The notes: generated by a model not told the origin, from the letters alone. 53,459 nt of DNA from Actinomycetota bacterium (GCA_005885245.1 VAWR01000055.1:1-53459); one strand, 5' to 3'. Shown: positions 33,519 through 41,845, counted from the first letter of the stretch. Translations and numbers: made by a program.

Positions 33519-34530
33519 GCGGATGGAAGAGCAGACCCGAGGTCAGCTTGGGAAAGAAGTAGGTGCTCTTCTGCGGCATCGTCTCGCCGCGGCGAGCGAC
33601 CGCCCACACATCCTCGATGCGCGTCGGTCTGAGCAGAAACGCAGCCTCGGCATCGCCGCGGTCGACGGTCGCAACCGCCTCCTCACGCTGCGGCGTGTAC
33701 GTCACCCCCTGTGGTGCGATTTGCTCGACGATCTCGACGTCCAGACCGTCGCCGTCCAGAAGCTCATAGCGTCCGTCGCGGTAGAGGACGACGCCGGGTA
33801 GCTCGTCCCCGGGCTCGTCGATCGGCGTGCCGCGCGTCCCGTTGACATGCGCAGCCACGCGGTGCGTCGGAAAGATCGTCAGACCTTCCTGCCGCGTCGG
33901 TACGAGCACGACCATGAGATAGGGAGAGCCACCTTCCTGCGCGTATGCAAGTGCGGTCTCGTAGCGGTGGTGGCCGTCCGCGATCAGGAGCTCGACGCCC
34001 GCGAAGCTCGGCGTGTCGTCGATCCGCCAGAGCCTGTCTCCGCCGCTTCGGAGGTCGGGCTCGCGGTCGGGTGCAGCGAGCGGCTCGCCCTCGTAGAGCA
34101 GAAAGATGGGCTCGAGCTGTGTCCGTGTCGCCCGCAGCAGCCGCAGCCGGCCTTCCTTCGGGCCGCTGTGCGTGCGTTCGTGCGGCAGAACGACGCCCCG
34201 CTCGTACGGCTCGGCGCGCAGAGAGGCGACGAGTCCGGAGCGCGTGCGCTCGACGCCGTCGGGGCCGACGTAATGCTGTGCCAGGAACCAGTAAGCCGGT
34301 TCCCCGTCTCGGGCGAGTACCCCGGTCTCGCGCCAGGCAGCGATGTCCCGCGCGGCGTCCGCCTCGTCGTTCGGTAGCGTGAGGTGCACGACGTTGTATG
34401 GACTGAGGGCGAGGTACTCGCGCCGCTCTTCGGGAGAGATGACGTCGTAGGGCGGCGCCACGAGCTGCTCGAGCGGCCCGGCCCTCGACTCGTCGTAGCG
34501 CTCGGCGCGAAACGGCTTCACGTCGGCCAT
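33511..34530 (-). CDS. DUF1015 family protein
   Basis: 339 aa. First gene of the leftward eight-gene operon. Hallmarks: VKPFRAERYD near the start, LVAPPYDVISPEERREYLALSPYNVVHLTLP, PHERTHSGPKEGRLRLLRATRTQLEPIFLLYE and IADGHHRYETALAY. The His-rich IADGHHRYETA stretch is the best candidate active site. The function of the family is not firmly established. A TAGGGT hexamer lies 9 nt before the ATG. Confidence 0.87.
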   Translation of the reverse strand: MADVKPFRAERYDESRAGPLEQLVAPPYDVISPEERREYLALSPYNVVHLTLPNDEADAARDIAAWRETGVLARDGEPAYWFLAQHYVGPDGVERTRSGLVASLRAEPYERGVVLPHERTHSGPKEGRLRLLRATRTQLEPIFLLYEGEPLAAPDREPDLRSGGDRLWRIDDTPSFAGVELLIADGHHRYETALAYAQEGGSPYLMVVLVPTRQEGLTIFPTHRVAAHVNGTRGTPIDEPGDELPGVVLYRDGRYELLDGDGLDVEIVEQIAPQGVTYTPQREEAVATVDRGDAEAAFLLRPTRIEDVWAVARRGETMPQKSTYFFPKLTSGLLFHPLD

Positions 34531-34562
34531 TTGGCGCCGACCCTAGCATCCGGGTTCGGACC

Positions 34563-34568
34563 TAGGAT
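34563..34568 (+). promoter_or_regulatory. Candidate -10 (TAGGAT) for the OB-HD protein
   Basis: Ends 6 nt before GTG 34575, with no ribosome-binding site between, which fits a leaderless mRNA. Confidence 0.4.
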
Positions 34569-34574
34569 TGGAAT

Positions 34575-35405
34575 GTGAGCGCAATCGCAGAGCTGGCCGA
34601 GGAACGCGTCGTCGAGGGCATCTACGCGGTGGCGCGCAAGCAGCGTCTGCGGACGCGCGGCGGGGCTCCCTACCTCGCCCTCGAGCTCGTCGATCCCAGC
34701 GGCCGCATCGACGCGCGCGTCTGGCACGACGTCGAGCTGCTGGACTCACGCTTTGCCGAGGGAGACGCCGTGCGCGTGCTCGGTCGCGTCGAGAAGTTCC
34801 GCGACCGGCTGCAGGTCGACGTCCGCACGCTCGAGGCTGCGCCGGAGGCCGATCCCGCCGACCTGGCCCCGGCGCTGCGCCGCGACGCCGACGAGCTCGA
34901 CGGCTTCCTCGACTTCCTCGCCGGCGAGATCGCCCATCGCGGGCTCGCAGACCTGGTCACACGCTTTCTCTCGGACGACATGCTGCGGGCCTCGTTACGA
35001 CGCCTTCCGGCCGCCGAGACGCACCATTCGTACGCCGGCGGCCTGCTCGAGCACACCGTCGGGGTTGCGACGGTGTGCCGCGAGACCGCACAGCTTCACC
35101 CACGACTCCGCGTCGACCTGCTGCTGGCCGCCGCGCTGCTGCACGACGTCGGGCGGGTGGCGGAGCTGACCGCCGGCCCGACCTTCCGACAGACCGAGGA
35201 AGGACGTTTGCTCGGACACGTTCACCTCGGACTGCGGATGGTCGAAGAGCGTGCAGCGAGGCTGCAGCCAGACGCCCGCGCAGAGCTCCTGCATGCGATC
35301 TCCTGCCACCACGACGCGCGGGCGGCACGCACGGCCGAGGCGGCCGTTCTCTACCACGCGAACCAGCTCGACGCGGTCGCCGCGACGCGACCGATACCGG
35401 ACTAA
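34575..35405 (+). CDS. OB-fold plus HD-domain protein, YhaM-like 3'-5' exonuclease/phosphohydrolase
   Basis: 276 aa from GTG 34575. The N-terminal OB fold (about residues 8-85) reads VVEGIYAVARKQRLRTRGGAPYLALELVDPSGRIDARVW. The HD domain has HHSYAGGLLEHTVGVATV, AALLHDVGRVAEL, LLGHVHLGLRMV and HAISCHHD: the H...HD...D metal set. This is the architecture of YhaM exoribonucleases, so RNA or single-stranded DNA processing is likely (inference). Confidence 0.87.
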   Translation: MSAIAELAEERVVEGIYAVARKQRLRTRGGAPYLALELVDPSGRIDARVWHDVELLDSRFAEGDAVRVLGRVEKFRDRLQVDVRTLEAAPEADPADLAPALRRDADELDGFLDFLAGEIAHRGLADLVTRFLSDDMLRASLRRLPAAETHHSYAGGLLEHTVGVATVCRETAQLHPRLRVDLLLAAALLHDVGRVAELTAGPTFRQTEEGRLLGHVHLGLRMVEERAARLQPDARAELLHAISCHHDARAARTAEAAVLYHANQLDAVAATRPIPD

Positions 35406-35406
35406 G

Positions 35407-35412
35407 TAGCTT
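35407..35412 (+). promoter_or_regulatory. Candidate -10 (TAGCTT) for the DMT transporter
   Basis: TAGCTT immediately follows the upstream stop and ends 6 nt before ATG 35419; leaderless spacing. Confidence 0.35.
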
Positions 35413-35418
35413 CGCCAG

Positions 35419-36249
35419 ATGGCCGCGATCGCTCTCGCGCTGGGCGCGAGCCTGACGTGGGGACTGGCGGACTTCTTCGGGCCGCTCAAAGGACGCAGTC
35501 TCGGAGCTCTCCGCGTTCTGTTCTATGTCCAGCTCAGCGGCTTGGCCACGATCGCGGTCGCCGTTGCGGTGCGTGGCAAGGGCCCTGCCGATTGGGCGGT
35601 GCTGCTCGCGATCCCGGCCGCGATCTCGGGAACCTTAGGCCTCTATGCGTACTACCGCGGCGTCGCGGTCGGGGCGATGAGCATCGTGGCTCCCATCGCC
35701 GGCATCTCGGCGGTGATACCGGTGGTCGTGGGAATCGTGAGCGGCGACCGGCCCTCGGCCTGGCAATTCGCGGGGATGGCATCGGCGCTCGTCGGCGTCT
35801 TCCTCGCCTCGCGCGAGCCCGGCCGAGGGAGATCACGACTCGCCGCTGGCGTCGGCCTTGCCCTGCTCGCGGCGCTCGGCTTCGGCGGCTACTTCCCGCC
35901 GATGCACGCCGCGGGCAACGCGGACTTCTGGTGGGCATCGCTCCTCTTCCGAACGACCTCCACCATGGTGATCCTTGCGGTGATCGCGATTCGCAGGCCT
36001 TCGGTGTCGCTCGAGCCGCGTCACCTTCCGACGCTGGCGCTCGTGGGAGTCGGCGACATGCTCGGCAATCTGCTGTTCGCAGCGGCGTCCACGACGGGAC
36101 TCGTCAGCATCACGTCCGTGCTCGCGTCGCTCTACCCGATCGTCACCGTCGTGTTGGCCCGCATCGTGCTCGAGGAACGCGTCGCCCGGTCGCAGGAGGG
36201 CGGCATCGCGCTGACCCTTGCAGGCGTCGCGTTGATCTCGGCGGGCTAG
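35419..36249 (+). CDS. EamA/DMT superfamily permease
   Basis: 276 aa with about ten transmembrane helices in two five-helix EamA repeats (residues 1-130 and 138-276). Typical features: GASLTWGLADFFGPL, GLYAYYRGVAVGAMSIVAPIAGISAVIPVVVGI, and TSVLASLYPIVTVVLARIVLEERV near the C-terminus. A metabolite exporter or drug/metabolite carrier; substrate unknown. Ends 16 nt from the convergent ychF stop. Confidence 0.9.
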   Translation: MAAIALALGASLTWGLADFFGPLKGRSLGALRVLFYVQLSGLATIAVAVAVRGKGPADWAVLLAIPAAISGTLGLYAYYRGVAVGAMSIVAPIAGISAVIPVVVGIVSGDRPSAWQFAGMASALVGVFLASREPGRGRSRLAAGVGLALLAALGFGGYFPPMHAAGNADFWWASLLFRTTSTMVILAVIAIRRPSVSLEPRHLPTLALVGVGDMLGNLLFAAASTTGLVSITSVLASLYPIVTVVLARIVLEERVARSQEGGIALTLAGVALISAG

Positions 36250-36265
36250 CTCCCGTGAGCAGGAT

Positions 36266-37174
36266 CTAGACGTTGAAACGCACATTCAGGACGTCCCCGT
36301 CCTGCACCTCGTAGGCCTTGCCTTCGAGTCGCTGGAGGCCGCGCCTCGCGGCCTCCGCGTGTGAGCCGGCCGCGACCAAATCGTTCCAGCGGATGATCTC
36401 GGCGCGGACGAAGCCGCGTGCGATGTCAGAGTGAATCGTGGCCGCCGCATCGAGCGCGCTCTGTCCTCGTCGCAGCGACCAGGCCCGCGTCTCCTTGTCA
36501 CCGGCGGTGAAGAAGCTGATCAAGCCCAGCGCATCGCTCAGGCGACGCACCACCTCCTGGAGCGCCGACTCCCCCTCGCGGAAGGCGGCAGCTTCCTCGA
36601 CCGGCAGCTCGGCGAGCTCGGCTTCGAGCTTGAGATCGATGCCGTTCGGCCCGTTCTCGACGGCGAGCAGCGGCTTCGTGGTCAACGGCTCGAGCTCGGG
36701 AGGCAGATCACCGGCCCAGTCCGCGAGCGTCCCGCCGGCATCCACGTGCGCGAGGATCCGTTCCAGCTCGCCGACCTCCTGCCTCAGCCTCTGATCACCG
36801 GACTTCGCCTGCTTCGCGACTCGTTCGAGACGGCGCTCGACATGATCGCGGTCCGCCACGAGCAGCTCGAGCCGGAGCGTCTCGAGATCGTCCTCGGGAA
36901 CGCGTGTCCCCGAAAAAGCGTCGAGCACCACGAGCAGGGCGTCGACCTGACGCAAGTTTCCGAGCATCTCCGGCCCGGTCCCGCGCACCTCGACGACGCG
37001 GATCGCCGCGGGAGTTACCTTCCTCGGCCGGATCACCTCGGCGATCCGCGAGAGACGCGGGTCCGGAACTCCGGCCATGCCGACGTCGCCCGTCGCGCGC
37101 GCCCCGGTGAGCGCGTGAAAGAGCGTCGACTTGCCGGAGCTCGGCAGCCCGACGATTCCGACCTCGAGCGCCAC
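36266..37174 (-). CDS. ychF: YchF/Obg-family P-loop NTPase, short form
   Basis: About 302 aa from GTG 37174 (VALEVGIVGLPSSGKSTLF), against about 360 usual. The P-loop is GLPSSGKST where GLPNVGKST is normal. YchF-like features: VPDPRLSRIAEVIRPRKVTPAAIRVVEVRG, ELEAELAEL-type segment, ALGLISFFTAGDKETRAWSLRRGQSALDAAATIHSDIARGFVRAEII and the C-terminal TGS domain. YchF hydrolyses ATP and binds ribosomes. Its Shine-Dalgarno GGAAGGGG is part of the terminal repeat of the foldback element just upstream. Confidence 0.85.
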   Translation of the reverse strand: MALEVGIVGLPSSGKSTLFHALTGARATGDVGMAGVPDPRLSRIAEVIRPRKVTPAAIRVVEVRGTGPEMLGNLRQVDALLVVLDAFSGTRVPEDDLETLRLELLVADRDHVERRLERVAKQAKSGDQRLRQEVGELERILAHVDAGGTLADWAGDLPPELEPLTTKPLLAVENGPNGIDLKLEAELAELPVEEAAAFREGESALQEVVRRLSDALGLISFFTAGDKETRAWSLRRGQSALDAAATIHSDIARGFVRAEIIRWNDLVAAGSHAEAARRGLQRLEGKAYEVQDGDVLNVRFNV

Positions 37175-37340
37175 TAGTGCCCCTTCCAGTAATGCCGCCG
37201 AGTTTCTGGGTCGCGAGCACCAAGGCAGAGGCCGCACTCGACCGCAGCAAGGCTGGTGAGCCTTGCTAAGGGCGAGGGTGGACTCTGGCGCAGCGTGATC
37301 GCGGGCCAGAAGCCGGCATGTATTGCTGGAAGGGGCACTA
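37175..37340. mobile_element. 166-bp foldback (MITE-like) element
   Basis: Perfect 15-bp terminal inverted repeats TAGTGCCCCTTCCAG (37175-37189) and their complement (37326-37340), extending to 19 bp with one mismatch. The interior is also complementary: TTCTGG, CGCGA, CAC and CAGAG blocks recur on both arms. The centre is AGCAAGGCT-GGTG-AGCCTTGCT (37246-37267). TA at each outer edge could be an IS630/mariner-type target duplication. No ORF inside. It supplies the TAG stop of the sigma gene and the ribosome-binding site of ychF. Confidence 0.7.
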
Positions 37341-37919
37341 ACGAGAGATGTGTCTCTGCAACGAAACGAGCGCGCGGTGCTGCAGCGATTTGATCGCGCC
37401 CTCGCTCTTGCCGAGGATCGTCGCCACCTCGGCGTTCGGCAGGTTGAAGACGAACTTCAGTGTCAGCACTTGCTGTTGCTCCGTCGAGAGCTCCTCGATC
37501 AGCTCGAGCATGCCCTGCCGGCCGATCGATTGCATGGCGGCAGCCTCGGCGGACGGCTCGGTCTCGTCGCGCGGCTCCGGGACGTCCTCCTCGGGCTGCC
37601 AGCGCCGCGAGGCGCGAAAGTGATCCATGGCGAGGTTGTGTGCAATCCGGAAGAGCCACGCGGAGAACGGCGCCGCCTGCCAGCGAAACCGCTTGATCGA
37701 CTCCAGCATCTTCATGAACGTCTGCGTCGTGAGGTCCTCTGCGTCGTGACGGTTGCCCACGCTCATGTGCAGGTAGCTGTAGATCCGGTCGAAATGGAGC
37801 AGGTACAGCTCCTCGAGCGCCAGGCGATCGCCTTGCTGAGCGCGCTCGACGAGACGCCGGACGTCGGCAGTCGAATCCTTCGCAGGGCGGGGGGCGGCGC
37901 GGGTGGCTTCCTCGGCCAT
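37338..37919 (-). CDS. ECF-like RNA polymerase sigma-70 family factor
   Basis: About 193 aa from ATG 37919. Region 2: LYLLHFDRIYSYLHMSVGNRHDAEDLTTQTFMKMLESI followed by AWLFRIAHNLAMDHFR. Region 4 helix-turn-helix: STEQQQVLTLKFVFNLPNAEVATILGKSEGAIKSLQHRALVSL. The linker is acidic (EEDVPEPRDETEPSAEAAA). No anti-sigma gene adjoins it. The final TAG lies in the terminal repeat of the foldback element. Confidence 0.92.
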   Translation of the reverse strand: MAEEATRAAPRPAKDSTADVRRLVERAQQGDRLALEELYLLHFDRIYSYLHMSVGNRHDAEDLTTQTFMKMLESIKRFRWQAAPFSAWLFRIAHNLAMDHFRASRRWQPEEDVPEPRDETEPSAEAAAMQSIGRQGMLELIEELSTEQQQVLTLKFVFNLPNAEVATILGKSEGAIKSLQHRALVSLQRHISR

Positions 37920-37965
37920 CAGCGAGGAGATGCCCCAGCCGCGACGGTTGGTAACTCGGGAGGGC

Positions 37966-38223
37966 TCACGAGGGCGCAGCCGAGCCGAAGCCGACCCTGC
38001 TCTCGCGAGCGAACCTCTTGACGTAGACGACGCGCTGCAGGGCAATCGTGTAGCGCCCGTCCTCGGCCTCGAGCGCCAGCGCGGCTTCGCCGGTGCCCGC
38101 ACGCAGCTCCGCGGAGCCGAGCGCCTGCTCCAGGGCATCCGCGCTCGACGGCGTGACGAGAGCTCCCATGATCTGCCCTCCGTCGAACGCGACCTCGATC
38201 CGGACCCGCTCCGCTTCAACCAC
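37966..38223 (-). CDS. Small conserved-looking protein, unknown function
   Basis: 85 aa from GTG 38223, overlapping mce by 8 bp. Sequence: RIEVAFDGGQIMGALVTPSSADALEQALGSAELRAG then a beta-strand VVYVKRFARESRVGFGSA. It looks like a compact alpha/beta or beta-barrel domain. No family recognised. Placed between mce and the sigma gene in the same direction, 46 nt before the latter. Confidence 0.55.
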   Translation of the reverse strand: MVEAERVRIEVAFDGGQIMGALVTPSSADALEQALGSAELRAGTGEAALALEAEDGRYTIALQRVVYVKRFARESRVGFGSAAPS

Positions 38224-38620
38224 GTGAGACCACCTCCGTGAGAACGCCGTGAACCGAATCCGGATGGATGAACGCGACCTCCAGGCCGAAGAGCCCTGCC
38301 CGGGGCTGCTCGTCGATGAGATCGGCGCCGGCCCGCGCGAGCTCGACCAACGTCGCGCCGAGATCGCTCACCTCGTACGCAACATGGTGCATACCGGGCC
38401 CGCGCTTCGCCAGGAACCTGCCGACCGGCGTGTCCTCGCCGAGCGGCTCGAGCAACTCCACCCTGCCCGTGCCGATGCGGAGTGAGGCCGCCCGGACGCC
38501 CTGCTCCTCGACGGTTGCGCTGTGCTCGACCTCTGCGCCGAACAGGCGCTCGTACGTCGCGAGGGCTGCATCGAGATCCTCGACTGCGACACCCAGATGG
38601 TGGATCCCCCGTGCCGCCAC
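38216..38620 (-). CDS. mce: Methylmalonyl-CoA epimerase
   Basis: 134 aa from GTG 38620. VOC-fold metalloenzyme that interconverts the (2R)/(2S) methylmalonyl-CoA epimers in propionate metabolism. Seen: IHHLGVAVEDLDAALATYERLFG (first metal His), RVELLEPLGEDTPVGRFLAKRGPGMHHVAYEV (Glu and His) and the family ending FGLEVAFIHPDSVHGVLTEVV. Methylmalonyl-CoA mutase is not in the window. Confidence 0.9.
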   Translation of the reverse strand: MAARGIHHLGVAVEDLDAALATYERLFGAEVEHSATVEEQGVRAASLRIGTGRVELLEPLGEDTPVGRFLAKRGPGMHHVAYEVSDLGATLVELARAGADLIDEQPRAGLFGLEVAFIHPDSVHGVLTEVVSRG

Positions 38621-38648
38621 GCGAGCGACTCTATCGAGCGACGCGGTG

Positions 38649-39638
38649 TTAGCGGACTCGGGTGATGAACGACCGGTTCAAGGTGACGCCGCTCTCCCGG
38701 AGGGACATGGAGCCGCGGATCGTCTTTCCCTTCGACTTCTGCTTGGGCACCTTGAACGAGCACGTCGCGTTCGGGCTCTTCACGGCGCGCCCGGTCGCCG
38801 GCGACGTGAGAATGACCGTGAAGAACCGCCCTTTGCCCTTGAGCGCCTTGCTCCCGAGACGCGCCTTGCAGTCGATCTTCCCGGAAGCTACGGCGGCACC
38901 CGTGTCGCTGTGGGCAGCGCCCATGAGCACGACCAGCGTCGCCCCGGCCTTCACCGTCTTGTCGGCGCTGAAGCTCGTGACCACCACGCGCAGCGCTTCC
39001 GCGAGCCGGTACTTCCAGATCGCGTCGCCGTCGGGCGCGTCGTCCTGCGCGAGCACGTCGTTGCCGTTGAAGGCGATCCCGAGCGCATAGAAGGTCAGCT
39101 CGATCGGAACGGACATGTCCGGAAACCCCGGCGCGAGATCCTCTTGCCGCACGGTCACGGTGCCCACGCCGTCGCTGAACGACCCGGTCACGGATCCCGG
39201 CGCTGGATCCAGCGTCACCATGTCCTCACCGTTCCAGGCGAGCAGCGACGGGCCGGAGGCCTCGAGCACGAGGACGAAGTTCGTGCCGTCGCTCCGCCAG
39301 CCGCTCGCCAGGTCCGGATCGTCTGTTCCGAGCGGCACGGCGACGGCGTCGTCCGGTCCGAGCGAGGAGCGATTGGGAACGGTGATGCGGAACGTGATCA
39401 GACCCTGATCGTCATTCGAGACCGTCACCGCTGCGATGTCGGGTGCAACTCCCGCATCGCCGGTGGGGTCGGTGAAGCTCGAGCTCCCTGCGGCCACGCG
39501 CGCCGGCACGTGCGCAACGGCGTTCTTCACGAACTTGGCCGAAACGCGAGGCGCGACGAACGTCCCACCAGACGCAGACGCTCCGGTGACGGAAACCGCT
39601 GCAAGGAGTGCCACGGCGGCGGAGACCCCTCGCTGCAC
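38649..39638 (-). CDS. Secreted protein of unknown function
   Basis: 329 aa from GTG 39638. Signal peptide VQRGVSAAVALLAAVSVTGASA. The mature part starts with a DOMON-like beta-rich region (SSSFTDPTGDAGVAPDIAAVTVSNDDQGLITFRITVPN) with acidic, possibly Ca-binding turns. The C-terminal Ig-like part has two Cys (KIDCKARLG and NATCSFKVP) that may pair. A TACGAT hexamer is 6 nt before the start. No enzyme motif seen. Confidence 0.7.
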   Translation of the reverse strand: MQRGVSAAVALLAAVSVTGASASGGTFVAPRVSAKFVKNAVAHVPARVAAGSSSFTDPTGDAGVAPDIAAVTVSNDDQGLITFRITVPNRSSLGPDDAVAVPLGTDDPDLASGWRSDGTNFVLVLEASGPSLLAWNGEDMVTLDPAPGSVTGSFSDGVGTVTVRQEDLAPGFPDMSVPIELTFYALGIAFNGNDVLAQDDAPDGDAIWKYRLAEALRVVVTSFSADKTVKAGATLVVLMGAAHSDTGAAVASGKIDCKARLGSKALKGKGRFFTVILTSPATGRAVKSPNATCSFKVPKQKSKGKTIRGSMSLRESGVTLNRSFITRVR

Positions 39639-39644
39639 CGGCCC

Positions 39645-39650
39645 ATCGTA
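39645..39650 (-). promoter_or_regulatory. Candidate -10 (TACGAT) for the secreted protein
   Basis: Ends 6 nt before GTG 39638, in the 33-nt gap after ftsH; leaderless spacing. No clear -35. Confidence 0.4.
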
Positions 39651-39671
39651 GGCCGCACGGACTGGCGGTGT

Positions 39672-41207
39672 CTAGGCCTCGCTGGGCAGCGAAATCACCC
39701 TCGGCGTCCCGACCGTCTCGGAGGCGCGAGACTCGGGCTCGACGTCCGAGAGCAGGTGCAGAACTTCCTCACGGTTGATCGTCTCCTTCTCCAGCAATGC
39801 GACCGTCAACCGGTCGAGCGGCGCGCGATGCTTCTCCAGCAAACGGACGGCCTCCGCGTAGGCCTCGTCGGTGAGACGAGCCTGCTCGATGTCACGCGTC
39901 CGCTTCGTCTCCTCCGACAGGGCGTAGTTGTCGGCCCGAAGCGTCCGCGAACTGACAACGTCGGACATGCCCCACTCGAACACCATCGCACGTGCGATCT
40001 CGGTCGCCTTCTCGAGGTCGCTCGCCGCGCCGTTGGTCACGCGCCCGAAGACGACCTGCTCGGCGGCACGACCTGCGAGCGCGATCTTCAGCATGTCGAC
40101 GAGCTCCTCCTTCGTCTCGAGGTAGCGATCCTCGGAGGGCAGGTTGAGGGTGTAACCGAGAGCGGTACCGCGCGAGACGATCGTCACCTTCTGCACCGGC
40201 GCGATCTCGCCCATCAGATGGGACATGAGCGCGTGACCCGCTTCGTGGAACGCGAGGATTCGGCGCTCCTTCTCGGTGAGCACCTTCTTCTGCTGCAAGC
40301 CCGCGACGACGCGTTCGATCGCGGAGTCGAAGTCCGCGGCCGAGACGTATTGCGCACCGCGCCGACCGGCGAAGATCGCCGCTTCGTTGGCGATGTTCGC
40401 GAGGTCCGCGCCGGTCAAGCCCGAGGTCTGCCGCGCGAACACGGCCAGGTCGACGTCCGCGGCCAGCGGCTTGTTCCGCGTGTGCACGTGCAGGATCGCC
40501 TCGCGGCCGAGGAGATCCGGCGGGCCGACGAGCATCTGGCGGTCGAACCGGCCGGGACGCAGCAAGGCCGGATCGAGGTCCTGCAGGCGGTTCGAGGCGG
40601 CCATGACGACGACCTGATCACTCGGCGAGAAGCCATCCAGCTCGACCAGGAGCTGGTTCAGCGTCTGGTCCTGCTCGCGCGTGAAGCCCTGACCCGTCCT
40701 GGCCGCGCCGACGGCGTCGAGCTCGTCGATGAAGATGATCGACGGCGCTCGCTTGCGCGCTTCGTCGAAGAGCTTGCGCATCCTCGCCGCGCCGAGGCCG
40801 ACGAACATCTCGACGAATGCGGACGCGCTCTGCGAGAAGAAGCGCGCACCGGACTCGCCGGCCACTCCCTTGGCGAGCAACGTCTTCCCCGTGCCGGGCG
40901 GGCCGTAGAGGAGGATGCCTTTCGGGACCTTGGCGCCGAGTTGCTCGAACCGCTTCGGGTCTTTGAGAAAGTCGATCACCTCCTGCAGCTCTGCCTTGGC
41001 CTCCGTCACACCTGCGACGTCGGCAAGGCTCACGGACTCACGCGAGCCCGGTTCGACGTGCGTCGGCCTGACGCGCGGCATCACCGAGAGCGTGCGCCAG
41101 AGCAGGTAGACGATGGCGACCATGCAGAGGAAGAACATCAGCGGCAACCAGCGTTCCGCGATCCTCGGAATGTCGTGGAGCCAGGACCACGGAGAGGCGA
41201 TCAGCAC
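39672..41207 (-). CDS. ftsH: FtsH-like AAA+ membrane metalloprotease with a single membrane helix
   Basis: About 511 aa from GTG 41207; a CTG some 24 nt earlier is the alternative. One membrane helix (WLPLMFFLCMVAIVYLLW, about residues 20-37) is followed directly by FADVAG-like LADVAGVTEAKAEL. Normal FtsH has two helices and a periplasmic domain. Walker A GPPGTGKT, Walker B IIFIDELDAVG, arginine-finger segment PALLRPGRFDRQ and zinc motif HEAGHALMSH are intact. It degrades membrane and short-lived proteins. Last gene of the pncB-pncA operon, 32 nt after pncA. Confidence 0.9.
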   Translation of the reverse strand: MLIASPWSWLHDIPRIAERWLPLMFFLCMVAIVYLLWRTLSVMPRVRPTHVEPGSRESVSLADVAGVTEAKAELQEVIDFLKDPKRFEQLGAKVPKGILLYGPPGTGKTLLAKGVAGESGARFFSQSASAFVEMFVGLGAARMRKLFDEARKRAPSIIFIDELDAVGAARTGQGFTREQDQTLNQLLVELDGFSPSDQVVVMAASNRLQDLDPALLRPGRFDRQMLVGPPDLLGREAILHVHTRNKPLAADVDLAVFARQTSGLTGADLANIANEAAIFAGRRGAQYVSAADFDSAIERVVAGLQQKKVLTEKERRILAFHEAGHALMSHLMGEIAPVQKVTIVSRGTALGYTLNLPSEDRYLETKEELVDMLKIALAGRAAEQVVFGRVTNGAASDLEKATEIARAMVFEWGMSDVVSSRTLRADNYALSEETKRTRDIEQARLTDEAYAEAVRLLEKHRAPLDRLTVALLEKETINREEVLHLLSDVEPESRASETVGTPRVISLPSEA

Positions 41208-41239
41208 GCCCGTGTCATCGGCAGGAGGCCGGATCAGCG

Positions 41240-41845
41240 TTAGCGGAACTGCCCGACGGCCTCTTCCACGGTGGTGAAGGCGACTCCGGCCTCCCGCCAG
41301 GCGGCGGTGCACGCAGCCACGCGAGCCTCGTCCAGCCCACGCGCGGCGTCCTCCACGAAGGTCACGCGGCGACCTCGCTCCAGAAAACCGCGGATCGCCG
41401 CGTCGTCGCACACATCCGTTGCGACCCCGAAGACGAGTATCTCGTCCGGGTCGAGCCACTGGAGCAGGCGGTCCGTGTTCGGATTCGTGAAGACGTCGAA
41501 GCTCTTCTTCAGCAGGAGGAACTCACGCCCGTCGAGGTAGCGCTCCGGTAATGGCTCGAGCGTGATCGGAACGGGATCCTCCTGCTCGGTCTCGGGAATC
41601 TTGCGTGCGCCCCGCGTACCGCGCAGACAGTGCGGCGGGTAGGTGGAGCGGAGGTCCGGCGCATCCGAGATCTCGTCGTCGGTGAGCTCGTGGTCGTCGG
41701 CCGAGGCCACGTGCACGATTCCCGCGCCGCGTGCAGCCTCGACCAGGCGCTTCATCGTGCTCGCCGTCTGCTCCGCTCCCGGGACGTACAGCTTGCCGTC
41801 CGGGAGCATGAAGTCGTTCTGCGTGTCGACGTCCCAGAGAATCAT
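41240..41845 (-). CDS. pncA: Isochorismatase-fold hydrolase, probable nicotinamidase
   Basis: 201 aa. Catalytic triad candidates: Asp in WDVDTQNDFM (about residue 8), Lys in LLLKKSFDVF and Cys in GVATDVCDDAAIRGFLERG. Metal-side residues are suggested by SADDHELTD and YPPHC. It overlaps pncB as ATGA, and PncA product (nicotinate) is the PncB substrate, so nicotinamidase is the best reading; other amidohydrolases share the fold. Confidence 0.82.
   Translation of the reverse strand: MILWDVDTQNDFMLPDGKLYVPGAEQTASTMKRLVEAARGAGIVHVASADDHELTDDEISDAPDLRSTYPPHCLRGTRGARKIPETEQEDPVPITLEPLPERYLDGREFLLLKKSFDVFTNPNTDRLLQWLDPDEILVFGVATDVCDDAAIRGFLERGRRVTFVEDAARGLDEARVAACTAAWREAGVAFTTVEEAVGQFR

Noticed and set aside
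38268-41243. 991-codon plus-strand open frame across mce, the secreted protein and ftsH
   Set aside because: It runs antisense to three well-supported genes, with the composition of a shadow frame.
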